Shown: positions 1 through 9,783 of the stretch, piece after piece
How positions within the stretch are numbered: position 1 is the stretch's first letter
Layout of the letters: the number at the start of each line of letters is the position of its first letter
Assembly: GCF_001186125.1 (NCBI RefSeq)
Contig: NW_014040328.1
Span: 2,453 to 23,402 of the forward strand
Origin: Sphaeroforma arctica JP610
Lineage: Eukaryota > Opisthokonta > Ichthyosporea > Ichthyophonida
Direction: 5' to 3'
DNA length: 20,950 bases
The notes under the pieces: model-generated
Told to the model about the DNA's origin: nothing
Database searches by the model: none
What the model saw: the letters and a program-made list of their open reading frames with translations, nothing else
Translations under genes and position numbers: made by a program

Positions 1-7
1 TAGTGTC

Positions 8-62
8 GTGTGTGTGTGTGTGTGTGTGTGTAGTGTGTGTCGTGTGTGTGTGTGTGTACGTG

Positions 63-156
<94 letters not shown>

Positions 157-220
157 GTTTGTTTTTTGTGTGTGTGTGTGTATGTGTCTGTGTCTGTGTC
201 TGTGTCTGTTTCTGTGTACA
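8..220. repeat. Interrupted (GT)n microsatellite grading into a TGTGTC hexamer repeat
   Basis: Nearly all of this stretch alternates G and T, with short interruptions (TAGT, CGTG, TACG, a TATATATATA block near 100-110, and a T-rich break near 153-168). From about 183 the pattern becomes a hexamer, TGTGTC-like, repeated about four times. The frames that read through it give only Cys/Val strings, which come from the repeat and are not genes. Long alternating purine-pyrimidine tracts are known to be able to form Z-DNA and to vary in length. Confidence 0.97.
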
Positions 221-813
221 TACACGTACACTCACGTCATAACACGGCGTGCACGTTGATCCTGGCTATAGCAAATATATCTGGTGAGCGCTTGTAGACA
301 TCTATACTACATATCGTACGCTCGATCACGCAGAACTCTGCTATCAACGCCCACCAGCGCCACACTTGAATCACAACACATATTTAACAGTAGAATACAT
401 ATCTTGTGTGCACGATTTTGCATAAGTGCATATAATATACAACAGATGATTGTTGCGGTTAGCGTGTTTACACCAGCAATTGCACTGCGTGTGCACACAG
501 TAAACTACTCAGCGAAGCCGCGTTCTAAAAACTCTATATCCCAGTCAGACAGATACTTTTATAAAGACATCCTTTAGACTCTAGCCACTTTTAATCATTT
601 TGGACCCTCGGAGCTTCCCCAAAGTAGGGTCGGGATGGTAGAGGCAGGGAACCCGCCTTCCGGAAGGATGGCTCTCCTTGATAGAATATATCTAAAAGAG
701 GTGATTTAATTAATCACCGTTTATTCAATCTCTAAACCAACCTATTTACCTAGAGCATCGAGAAGACAGGCTAGGCAGAACCTGGCCACATTTTCTTCTT
801 CACGTCCGCCACA
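221..813. other. Non-coding stretch, no gene recognised
   Basis: No open frame here has convincing protein-like composition and no RNA gene was recognised. The stretch is mixed-composition DNA. A small self-complementary patch, CCTTCCGGAAGG, lies near 655-668. Reading both strands gave nothing else that I can support. Confidence 0.6.
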
Positions 814-1010
814 TCGAGTTTGCACACGATAGGTGGTACATCACATGCGACAGGCAGATAAACACACCTCGCTGTAGTTTGACTGAGAGCCAGATTCATT
901 CCGTACATCTACACTATATCTAGAATTTCGAGTTTGCACAGATTAGTGGTACATCACACGCGAGAGACTGGCAAACACACCTCACTGTAGTTCGACTGAG
1001 AGCCAGGTTC
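814..1010. repeat. Direct duplication of an ~84-bp unit
   Basis: Copy 1 (about 814-897) and copy 2 (about 928-1010) both begin TCGAGTTTGCACA, share GTGGTACATCACA, AACACACCTC and CTGTAGTT, and end ACTGAGAGCCAG followed by TTC. They are separated by about 30 bp of unrelated sequence. The copies differ by scattered substitutions and small indels, so the duplication is not recent. Neither copy encodes a recognisable product. It could be two members of a dispersed repeat or a local duplication. Confidence 0.9.
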
Positions 1011-1612
1011 GAGCAAACAGTCGTCCAGGCCTTCCACGGGGGCGGTGAGATAGTTGTCAAGTTTCAGTATACGGATGCTAAACTTCAGTTTAGGTATCTG
1101 TGTGGATTGGGTCTGTGTCTGTGTGAACGCATGCGCTTGGAGACCAAGCTGTGGCTGTGTGGAGTGGTGCATCTTGATCCTGTTGGTTGCATCACACATG
1201 CTATGCACGTACGTGCTGCATATAGTGCTCGGTTATAAATCCGAGACACAATCGTTACCAATACTAACGTGTAGGAACATGATGTGTGCCTTTGATTTTT
1301 TGGTCGGATAAGCTTTTGTAGTTAACACCGGGTACAACAATGTCTTACGTGTATTTAGAACAATATTACTACCCGCGTGCATACAGCCTCCACTGTAATT
1401 ATTCTGAGGCTATGTATACAACCGACTCAACCCTAAACTCTAAATATGACGCTCTTATTTTTTGTCTACAAAAATAACGGTCATTTTTTGGTGTGCAACT
1501 CCGCGATAATCGCGGAGATCAATGGATGATAGTCCTGCATAATATTGAAACACGCAACAGGTGTGCTAGCATTACATACGCAGCATGCATGCGTTCTGTA
1601 CGTGCGTATGTG
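1011..1612. other. Upstream region of the host gene, non-coding
   Basis: No convincing coding frame is visible. The only notable structure is the palindrome listed separately. A TTATAAAT string near 1233 resembles a TATA box but lies about 450 bp before the start codon, so I do not call it a promoter. The true promoter of the downstream gene probably lies in this region or just after it, but no element can be fixed from sequence alone. Confidence 0.5.
1499..1517. repeat. Perfect palindrome CTCCGCGAT-A-ATCGCGGAG
   Basis: Two 9-bp arms are exactly reverse complementary around a single central A. This is unusual in an AT-leaning, non-coding setting about 165 bp before the start codon of the host gene. 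It could be a dimeric protein-binding site. A one-base loop makes an RNA hairpin less likely, and no T-run follows that would suggest a terminator. Confidence 0.85.
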
Positions 1613-1649
1613 ATGCACGGGTGGTTTTCAAATGCACGGGTGGTTTTCA
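1613..1649. repeat. Two tandem copies of ATGCACGGGTGGTTTTCA
   Basis: The 18-bp unit occurs twice with a 19-bp period (1613-1630 and 1632-1649), exactly repeated. It ends 32 bp before the start codon at 1682, so it lies in the proximal promoter or 5' leader of the gene. The two identical copies could be regulatory binding sites or simply a slippage product. Confidence 0.88.
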
Positions 1650-1681
1650 GATGTACAGTACCATAGTGATATCAGATAGAC

Positions 1682-4600
1682 ATGGAGGGCAATCCGCCCC
1701 CCGGCAGGGCTGATAATAACGACTCCCCAGTTTCGACTGTTGTCCCCAATCCTAGTGATGAATCTATTCCAGCTGACAGTAAAACCGATGATGCACATCC
1801 CACTATTGAGGGGCTCTCTGTAGAAGGGTCGTCGAGTAGGATCCAATTGAATAGAAGACGGTCATGTACACTCCCTATTAAACTCAGTGATGGCGGTACT
1901 GTGCGTGAACGCCCCAAGCCAGCGCAGTTGGATTTGGTTACCCATCTCCCCCACGGACCCAATAGCATAAGCAATGGTACCGCAGCAATCGCTAAGAAGA
2001 AAGGTCAAGAAGACGTGTACTCACCGGCGCGGGTTGTTAGGGGCACAAAACTCTTGAGGCGAGTGAGCTTTGCAGACATTAGCCATAGTGCTGATATAGA
2101 TGCCACTACGCAGGCCATACTGAAAGGTGTGTTACCGAGAGTTTCTTCTATGCAATCAACCTTGCAAGTTAGTAGCCCTGTTATAGCGCTGTCAGCACCG
2201 TCGCAGGATGCTATCTCAGGCCCCCAACCAGTGTCCTTCGAAGTGGGACATCAGCACTCCCGGATATCCTCGCAAGTACGCCCCACAAAAGATGCTAGCA
2301 CCTTCCCGCACACAGATTCGTCAATCGACTGCCCCGCAGAATTTAGTAATGAGAACGGACCAACGGATCAATCACACTCACACTCACATCCATTTTCGAG
2401 CCCAATTAATCGAGGGATATTGCGCGAGACACGGCAATCGTCTCCGTTGGCCGTCACGTTCGCCACAGATCCCAGCAGCAGCCAGTCGTCCACCCGGTCA
2501 GATCTTGCCATGCCCAAGTCATTTGGCCAGCTACCTGCCACTTCCAATTCCAATAAGCACGGTAGTGCACAAATTCCTGTGGAAACACGATACAAGCCTA
2601 TTGCCAGACCCGCATCCACGTCTGCTATACCTACCACAGCCTCTTCGCCAAGTCGCTCGCGCCCTATATCCACCGAGCATGTTACCGATGACAAGACTAA
2701 GCATGCGGGCGGTACTGGGCCCTATCAGCGTACCTCTGTGGTTGATGGTCACCTGTCACCCAGTTCATTCACAACACCCCATAGCGGCTCCAATTTCTTT
2801 GGTGTGTTTGGCGTGCTATCGCCTAAAGCAGCCAAGCATAGATCCCCCAGTCAGGTAAGTGCAAGTGTGATGCACAGTTGATACAGCTACTGATCTCGCA
2901 GTTACTTCACAAGATTCACGGTACAACCATACTAGTTCTCGATACTCCTCATATTGTCCGCAATTGACACTCGGGAAAATCGCTAGAATCTACAGACAAA
3001 CTAAGTATTCCTTGTTTCGTTTTCACTGCGAACCTACACTCATACGCCCCATATGGTACACCACAGACCGAGTCACCCAAAGTGGGTTTCTTCAGACGGC
3101 TGACTTCCTCTCGATTCCACAGGACGCCCCAAGGCAGCCCCTCGGATGGGGCTACAAGCAGTTCGCTCATCTCACCCGATTCCCTCGGAACAGACTCGCC
3201 TCGGTATGTCCAAGTCTATTTTACACAATCGAAGATATTGCTTAGTAAAAGTCTAGTCTGATCCCTTTCTATATCAGGTTCCACAGGCTCCGTTGACAGT
3301 ACTATTCCGTAAAGTAAGATGAGTTCGAACATGGGCCTTCCATCTTTTACACGTATACATGCGTTTCGATGTGCTTGTAGCCGTGGCCGTTTTCTCTAAC
3401 AGTGTTGATGGCAGCTTTCATAGATGGCGAAGACAACGTTCTCGCGGGTGTTAAACACGTACGGCAATTCTTTCCACGCTACATGTTATGGCCAGAGAAA
3501 CTCAATCTCTACACAGAACTGTAATGCTATCATTTCCATTCTACTTTAGTGTCATAGTACAATATCAGTACGACAAAGCTGCAAAAAGTGCGGATCTCAG
3601 ACATCTGCTCCATACGCAGTATACTTGTCGTGTGTAGTACCAGTGTATACTCAGCTGCCCGCGGATGATGGAGACTGCGTTTGAAGACTATTTCATCTGC
3701 CATTGTCCCTTGTAGTCACGTATTAATTGGTTTTTTTCATACGTGCACCGGTGCATGATACACTTGCTTGTCCCCGAACCTGTATGTCACCCGATACGGC
3801 AGGCGGCATGGGAGATGTTGAATATTCAATAGTCTATCTTTGTTTTCTGTTGATCTTCTTTTTTTCTTTTTCTTCTTTTCGTATACGGACTGGCGCGCAG
3901 AACTCTTGCCACTCCTCGCACTGTTTCACCACCTAGCACAGCACAAGCTATGGGAGGCTTTGAGTACCCTGGAAGTTTCGATGCAACAGACAACAATTCA
4001 CCACAAGATCTCAATTTACCAGCGCAGCGAAGGTATGTCAGAGATTTCCGAAGGTGTATATTTTTTTTAAATCAAAGGTTGAAGAGTTTCTATTTTTTTT
4101 GCTTTTTAATTTCAGTCTGTTGTACCGCAATACAAGTTGTAAAGCCAGTATGTGTGCACCCTTCTTTGCTTTGTGTCGTACTCGTTACGTTGTAAATGTG
4201 GATAGTATATATACACAGTAGCTTATGTGCATTGTGCCTGACTCTCCCTGCAGGCGAGCGAGCAGCTCCAGCGTGTCCGTTGAACCAATCAAGACCAGTG
4301 CTGTGCACACCAGCAGTACCGTGGGTAAGGCTTCGAAAAATGGCCGAAGTTTTAAAGGCAGTGCGAGGTTTAGTCCTCGTTCCGTAGATCTGGTGAGTCC
4401 TGATTCTAGAACCTCCAACTCATCGTCCCCGAGAAGAGGGACGACTCGATCACCTAGGAATGTGTTGGCCACAGTATCGTATGCTGTGGGTGACGCAATG
4501 TTCGAGCCGATAGTCAATCCAACGAACAATGCGCGGAAGGCGTATATCCCGAAGCAGAATGATCTGCCGGAGAACATGGACCAGGATATCGCTCTGGATG

Positions 4601-7600
4601 CGTCGTTTCAGGTATGTGTTGCCGGGCCGAGGGCGTTCGTGATTGACCTGGCAAACCTCGGGATGTAGCATGCGACTCCGAATTTGACATGTTCGTTGTC
4701 CTGTAGTTCTCAACAGCAGGTGCAAGCATTTTGTTGTGAGTGTATTTGAATCTGCTCTGCTTATAGCATTGACTCCTATTCAAATGTAGGTTTTCAATGA
4801 GGATGCTGATTGGGTTCCTATTTGTCGTTGATTTGTACCTTAATCTAGCCCATTTGGAGCGTTATTGAGAAGACAGTGTATTCTAGTTTCAGATGTGACT
4901 ATTGCCGCCCGCAAAATAAAGTTTTCTTTCACATGAAGTAGATTTTTGTTTATTACACGTGTCTGCAATTGGCTTGGCGAGATTGGTCTCATAATTAGAC
5001 GATGCGAAAACAAAAATATGATATTGTCACAGCCTTAACTCTTCTACGAAGAGTCGATTTCGAGTTCATATTCGATAATATGATCATATCAAAATACAAA
5101 CTGATATATCGTACATTGCTGACTTCGCATTTCTTCAAACGCGCACCAGGTTTATCGAGTGATGATCGTAAGGAACAAAACGAAGAACGAAGAGTTGCAG
5201 TTCAAATATGCGATCAAATCAAGTAACTTGTGTATACTGAAACTGACTGTATCTGGCGTGGCGTTAGTGCCGGTAAAGGCCCGCTCGACCGGTGATGGAA
5301 TCCCTATATATAAATACAAGAACCTCAAAGCGATCAATCTAAAGGGTATGTTAGATGGAGGAGTACATGCGCTCCTATGAATTTATGCATCCAATATACT
5401 GTGTACGAGACACTTGATCAGGCACACATTCTTTACATCATCCATATAGCACCATGTCCATGGCAGTGAATGAATTTTGATAATGTTATTTTAAAAGGTA
5501 CGCGGTTAAGCAGCTTACCTCCGCGTCGTCGACGTATCAGTATTCGCGTTGCTCTGAGTTGACTGCTATTTCATATAATCCGCAGGTTATATGGCTATAC
5601 ACCCGTCACTTCCTGTCGTCAATGCCGAGTACGCGCGGTGTTTTGATTTTATTAGCATATTATAAAAACTACAGGACACACGCACAAATATCCGACTCGC
5701 CATGTACGCAATGCTCGCATTGCTATGATTTTTTTATCTAATGAGTAATCTACGAGTGAGGCGATTGAGCACCCCGCACGGGGCGTGTTAGTATGTTGTA
5801 AACTGAAAAGAAGACATGCTTACATTGAATTTGTTTTGTGATTGCAAATGCAGATCCCAAGAAGGAGAAGAATATCAAAATAGTGGCATTTGAATTTAGG
5901 GAAGGTGGGGCCACAGATGTCCTCGCAGTGGCTTCGCATGAGTGTTCGGAAATAATTGCCAGGCTCAAGGTATTTTTTATAGTAATGCTTTCAATCGTGT
6001 CACTACTCTCGAACTGCTTCAAAGAACTTGAGTAAAGAAACAGTCTTGAGTGTTTTCGCTTTGCAAGCACCATATGCAACTGCTTAGTACCTTCGCCGAG
6101 CGACTTTGTCATTCGCGTTTTCGAAGTTAATATTTGTGCGCTTGACTATACTTTAATTTTCTTAGGTTAGCACTAGACTTCAGAACCAGCTGATTCTTAC
6201 AATGGCTTAGTGCGACATATGTTACTTGAAGTGAGACGGGTAGGGGTGCCTCGTTGTGACCATAGCTATCGTTTTTATTGTCGATTACAGACGTCTGATA
6301 CTTATTTGTTCGATTATTGGGTATGAATATGTGTGCAGACCTCGCTTGTTATCCCTTCGAGTTCAAAATTTGGAATAGGTTGAGATCCGCTTGTATGTTT
6401 CCGTGAGGGGTGAATCGAGTACTCTCCTGCAATGGGAAGCAGCTTTATGTAGCCTAATCCTGAAAGGTTGAAGCACAATGAATTAAATATAGCAGCTACG
6501 CTTGGCAACGTCTTATCAGTTCACTCAAGCGTTTGACAATCCACTTGCGCACATAATATTCAGATGTTACTGTGGAAGTCAAAGTACAGTGGCCACTACC
6601 GATGATGCATGCATCAGCCCGGGCATTCCGATCCCAATAATCAAACTTAAGCAGGACACCATCAGCGACTTACTTCGTTGTGTGCATACAAAGCCTGTCT
6701 ACAACTCTGTACACAATGTTTTCAAGTACTATGCCCCCGTATCTTTCTATCAGCCAATAGCTGGCATTGTTGTATTCTCGCCGAAAATCTTCGTGATATC
6801 TCGAATATGCCAAAATATACCAGGCCCAATACAAAGTGGCCTGCACCAAATTAGGACAAATTAAGCATATTCCCTAGTGGTTAATTAATAATAATAATAA
6901 TACAAGTTCAAGCTTATCCGCTAGTGGTCTATTAAAAATATAGTTTGAATCCAAACTTCTTTCTGAGTGATGCTATCAAAATAAAATTTTGCCATCAGCT
7001 TGTGTTGTTGTGAATACCTCGCGTATGTTATCGGTAATATATATTACGCACGACTGCAAATACACACATATTAAAATATGTGGATTTTGTACGTACATGT
7101 ATATGCAGTCCGTATCTCAGTATACAGTGCACCTATCGGGACGTTGAAATGTACAATATTATTGTAACTTCCTCGAATAAAATTCTAGCCATGTAAAAAT
7201 TCTAGCCATGTAAAAATTCAGCGTAACTCCGCCTATCAAGAATCATAAAATAACGCCATCACGTCAACTCAGATGGAGGAACTGGTAGCCCAATCACTGA
7301 ATGTAGATGGTAAGACCGTCGTTTGGTTTAACGAGTGTTCCGATCGGCCGGCGAGGGAATTATACAGCAGTGGCCGACTATATTCTTATTGACAATATGC
7401 TATTCAGTAAAGCCAATAATCAACCGGCTTGAGGGGCAAGGACGAAGGTCGTAAACAAGTAATGTGACAGTATTCAGGCCGTGAAAGGGTCGACGCAGGT
7501 AGAAAATCATAAGCAAGCAAGTTGCATGCAACACCTGTTCAAGATCAGCGCACTCTTTTAGGTATAAAAGCTGATGTGCGATCAACCGCGGAAGTGTCAG

Positions 7601-7824
7601 TCGCTAAGGCATCAATTTCACTTGTGTATGTGTGCGAAGAAACGAAGAAACAGACCCTACAGCTCTGGTGCAACTTGTTGGTGGGCGCGCTGTTCGACTA
7701 CAATAAACAATACGATTGGGAGCCACTGCATACAATCCGGTATCTGTGGCGAGCGCTGAAGTACCAAAAAAGGAACCAACATACGTACACCAGTAATTCC
7801 TACCTTGAGGTCACGAGTGGATGA
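1682..7824 (+). CDS. Eight-exon host gene: Ser/Thr-rich protein with candidate PP1-docking motifs and a PH/PTB-like region
   Basis: Exons by inspection: 1682-2854, 3067-3203, 3901-4032, 4254-4611, 5150-5345, 5854-5969, 7273-7309 and 7562-7824. The introns begin GTAAGT, GTATGT, GTATGT, GTATGT, GTATGT, GTATTT and GTAAGA, and all end in AG. Exon end phases 0,2,2,0,1,0,1 fit each next exon. The total is 2412 nt, 803 residues plus TGA. The ATG at 1682 is the first in its open frame and has G at -3 and +4. Residues 1-600 are rich in S, T, P, R and H and look disordered. They contain RRRSCTLP (58-65), RRVSFAD (126-132), GILR (245-248), VTF (258-260) and RRRASSSS (480-487). Residues ~600-720 alternate strand-like segments with a final helix-like segment (ASHECSEIIARLK), resembling a PH/PTB or FERM-F3 fold; this is a weak call. 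The C-terminus (718-803) is not recognised. RVxF and SILK-type motifs bind protein phosphatase 1 in known proteins, so a PP1-targeting scaffold is possible but inferred. The exon chain is well supported; function is not. A missed exon in the 1.3-kb intron is possible. Confidence 0.78.
3204..3900 (+). other. Intron 2 of the host gene
   Basis: It begins GTATGTCC and ends in GCGCAG, preceded by a strong polypyrimidine run at about 3855-3880. Removing it joins a phase-2 exon end to a one-base codon completion, so the Ser/Pro-rich reading continues on both sides (…GTDSPR, then TLATPRTVSPP). No gene-like frame is seen inside. A candidate small in-frame exon at 3278-3313 was considered but does not fit the phase. 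Confidence 0.7.
4612..5149 (+). other. Intron 4 of the host gene, containing an AATAAA motif
   Basis: It begins GTATGTGT and ends CACCAG, with CATTTCTTC upstream of the acceptor. It joins phase 0 to phase 0. An AATAAA near 4915-4920 lies inside the intron. A transcript retaining this intron would hit a stop soon after exon 4 and could be polyadenylated there, giving a shorter protein without the PH/PTB-like region. That is inference from motif position only. Confidence 0.6.
5346..5853 (+). other. Intron 5 of the host gene
   Basis: It begins GTATGTTA and ends AAATGCAG. It splits a codon in phase 1, restoring GAT (Asp 666) and the reading AINLK-D-PKKEKN across the junction. No convincing coding frame was seen inside the intron. 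Confidence 0.7.
6884..6902. repeat. (AAT)n trinucleotide microsatellite
   Basis: Following TTAATT, the AAT unit is repeated about five times. It lies inside intron 6 of the host gene, has no coding consequence, and is probably length-variable. Confidence 0.9.
7183..7216. repeat. Two tandem copies of TTCTAGCCATGTAAAAA
   Basis: An exact 17-bp unit is repeated twice head to tail within intron 6, about 57 bp before the 37-nt exon 7. It may be slippage. No function is evident. Confidence 0.9.
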
Positions 7825-9518
7825 TGATCTGCCTAGCAATTCTGAAATACATCTAGCAGAAGGTTTTCATCGACTTCTGCGAAAGGTGGTATTATAGGAG
7901 ACTGTATTGAAAGAGTATATTAAAAAGTAGGCACAGTATTGAAACAAATTGATGTAGCAAACATACAAGCGGCGTATGGAAGTCGTACACCTGAGTCTCC
8001 TCGTAAATTATTCAAGCGAGAGCTTCAAATCTTGATTCTTCTGGGTGTCAGTCTGATTTTATGGTCTCCCACTCACCTGCCCATCGTGCGAATGCAACAA
8101 CTACGTAAACCGGAGATGGCCAATTAGACTACGCGCACGCCATACAGTCGGCCATAATAGCTGCTGCTATATACTGTATCGTTATTTCATATGTAAATAC
8201 TGTGATGAAATTTCCAGTTGTGACCTGAGCATAATTGGTGCTTTTCTCCCTGAGCATGTGCAGTTCGTTGCTAGGATTAACAATATGTAGAACCAGTTTC
8301 TAGGGTTTGGTACTACACGCAGATATAATTGTCTGGCACTCTTTCGAGCATCCAGATTACGTATAGACGACCGGTTGTGGTCTTTCAATTGTTTGTGGGA
8401 AACATCTAAGTGCAGTTATATATGTATTAAACCGAGCTGCGCGGCCGTATCGTAGTTTGGGAATTCAGCAGCTCAAGGCTTGTATCGTAAAATGGGGTCG
8501 TATTTAAAAATCACGACGCATTTATACAAGTTCCTGCGACGCAACCCAATAATTTTCACCGACAATGTCAAGGATAGGCTCTAGGTGAGCATATTGCGCA
8601 ATTCTCTGCAATGCATCTAAGTCGCATGTTGTAGTCCAAAACAATTATTCTGATCTACCTGTGTGTACACTACCCGATGGCGATACACTTCCGCTGATTA
8701 CAACTATATCTGAACTTGTAAATGGTCAAGAAAGCACCCATCAAAAAAAAATCTTTCGAAATGGAACGAGAGAATATCAGTTTCGGAGACGAGCTAGTAA
8801 ATAAGTTGTACCTAATATAGATAGCTAGAGATAAGGTGTGTCGGCTAAGAAGGTTTTGTCTTGTATTGGTCGATGCCCCAGTACCAATAACTCCTCGCAC
8901 TTTCACAACAGCCGTTGATATTCGTCATATGAAGCAAAGGCATGATATTGATTTCAGGAGGAAAAATTCTTGGCGATATAAATGGAATTGAGCTTTGCTC
9001 ATCTCTGCTGCAGCCCAACTTCTGAATCTCATAGTACTATCCTTTGAAAGTTGTTTACCCAGATTTGTCTTAGTCAATTCTTGTAAACTACACTTTTCAA
9101 ATTTGTTCAGCTTTCTCTCATTCAGATATGCAGCTATAGATGTGTACATGTCATATTTATTTTACCGTATCGACTACAAAATTGTGTTAGGAAGGCGAAC
9201 ATTTTAATAGTATATTGAATGCTACCAATTGATAGTCTCTACGGTGATGGTAAGAAATCACTGCCTGGCTGATTTAGGGGACGCACAGACTATTGAGGGA
9301 ACCGTATTACCAACGTATTTTTATTGTATGCAGTATTGCATTTTGAGGACGTACCTCAAGGTCCAAATACGAGGGCTAGTTTTGTCTTTGAAGTGAATCA
9401 TCGTAGTTAAAGCTGATGTTTCGAAACGATGGGCCAGCAGCAGAATCTGAATCTTCCTAAGTTTTTTTTAAAGTGATATATTGTGAGAATAGTACATGGA
9501 TCACTCGGATAACTATGA
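7825..9518. other. Region downstream of the host gene, mostly non-coding
   Basis: No gene is recognised. One + strand frame at about 7939-8127 has balanced codon use and a hydrophobic stretch (LQILILLGVSLILW) that could be a membrane segment. It lacks an ATG start near its beginning, known motifs and splice support, so it is only a weak candidate exon or chance frame. The rest (8130-9518) is AT-rich with frequent stops on both strands. Confidence 0.5.
7919..7924 (+). promoter_or_regulatory. Possible polyadenylation signal ATTAAA
   Basis: ATTAAA lies about 95 nt after the TGA at 7822-7824 of the host gene, a plausible spacing for the 3' end. The motif is common by chance in AT-rich DNA, so this is weak support that the gene ends here. 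Confidence 0.3.
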
Positions 9519-9560
9519 TGATATGCACTCTGTGATATGCACTCTATGATATGCACTCTG
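9519..9560. repeat. Three tandem copies of TGATATGCACTCTG
   Basis: A 14-bp unit is repeated three times head to tail (9519-9532, 9533-9546, 9547-9560), with one A-for-G change at the end of the second copy. The array runs straight into a short GT run. It is a young minisatellite-like array. Confidence 0.95.
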
Positions 9561-9783
9561 TGTGTGTTCCAATATTTTGTTGTGGTCGAAAACCGTGTCG
9601 GTGGCTGTTTGGAGCCTGCCATGTAGGCCCCTGGCGATATTGTTGATACCGTATGTGTATTGGAGGTCTCTTGGTAGAGATGCTGTGGTTGTAGTAGTAA
9701 GAGATATGTATGGTAGTACTGTTGTGGATAGGTGTGTGCTGGAGGACTTAAATGCACTATGGTTGCTTTCTTTGTGTTGAACT

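Larger units (their letters stand above)
5970..7272 (+). other. Intron 6 of the host gene, the longest (~1.3 kb)
   Basis: It begins GTATTTTT, a weaker donor than the others, and ends CAACTCAG. It contains an (AAT)n run near 6885-6902 and two tandem copies of TTCTAGCCATGTAAAAA at 7183-7216. An open stretch on the + strand at about 6502-6864 lacks flanking splice consensus and recognisable motifs, so I do not call it an exon, but a skipped or missed exon cannot be excluded here. Confidence 0.6.

Noticed and set aside
8-297. Two overlapping + strand frames of over 80 codons rich in Cys and Val
   Set aside because: They are translations of the (GT)n repeat and carry no gene-like information.
600-700. 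A possible tRNA or other small structured RNA near the CCTTCCGGAAGG patch
   Set aside because: No cloverleaf with acceptor stem, T-loop GTTCRAN and anticodon arm could be formed by eye.
2208-2858. A 216-codon + strand frame inside exon 1 of the host gene
   Set aside because: It overlaps exon 1 in another frame, does not fit the exon phases downstream and has no motif. The exon-1 frame is supported by seven compatible splice junctions.
3123-3313. Alternative reading of exon 2 (DAPRQPLGWGYKQF…) with an extra exon at 3278-3313
   Set aside because: It can be made phase 0 but then cannot join exon 3 in frame. The Ser/Pro-rich frame from the acceptor at 3066 joins both neighbours and matches the composition of the gene.
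5750-6112. A 120-codon minus-strand frame
   Set aside because: It is the antisense shadow of exon 6 and adjoining intron, without motif or splice support.
6502-6864. Possible gene or exon of 120 codons in intron 6
   Set aside because: No ATG at its start, no fitting splice sites for the host gene phase and no recognised motif.
7939-8127. A further 3' exon of the host gene with a hydrophobic segment
   Set aside because: Exon 8 already ends in a stop, and no good donor before it or acceptor before this frame was seen. Left as an uncertain frame.
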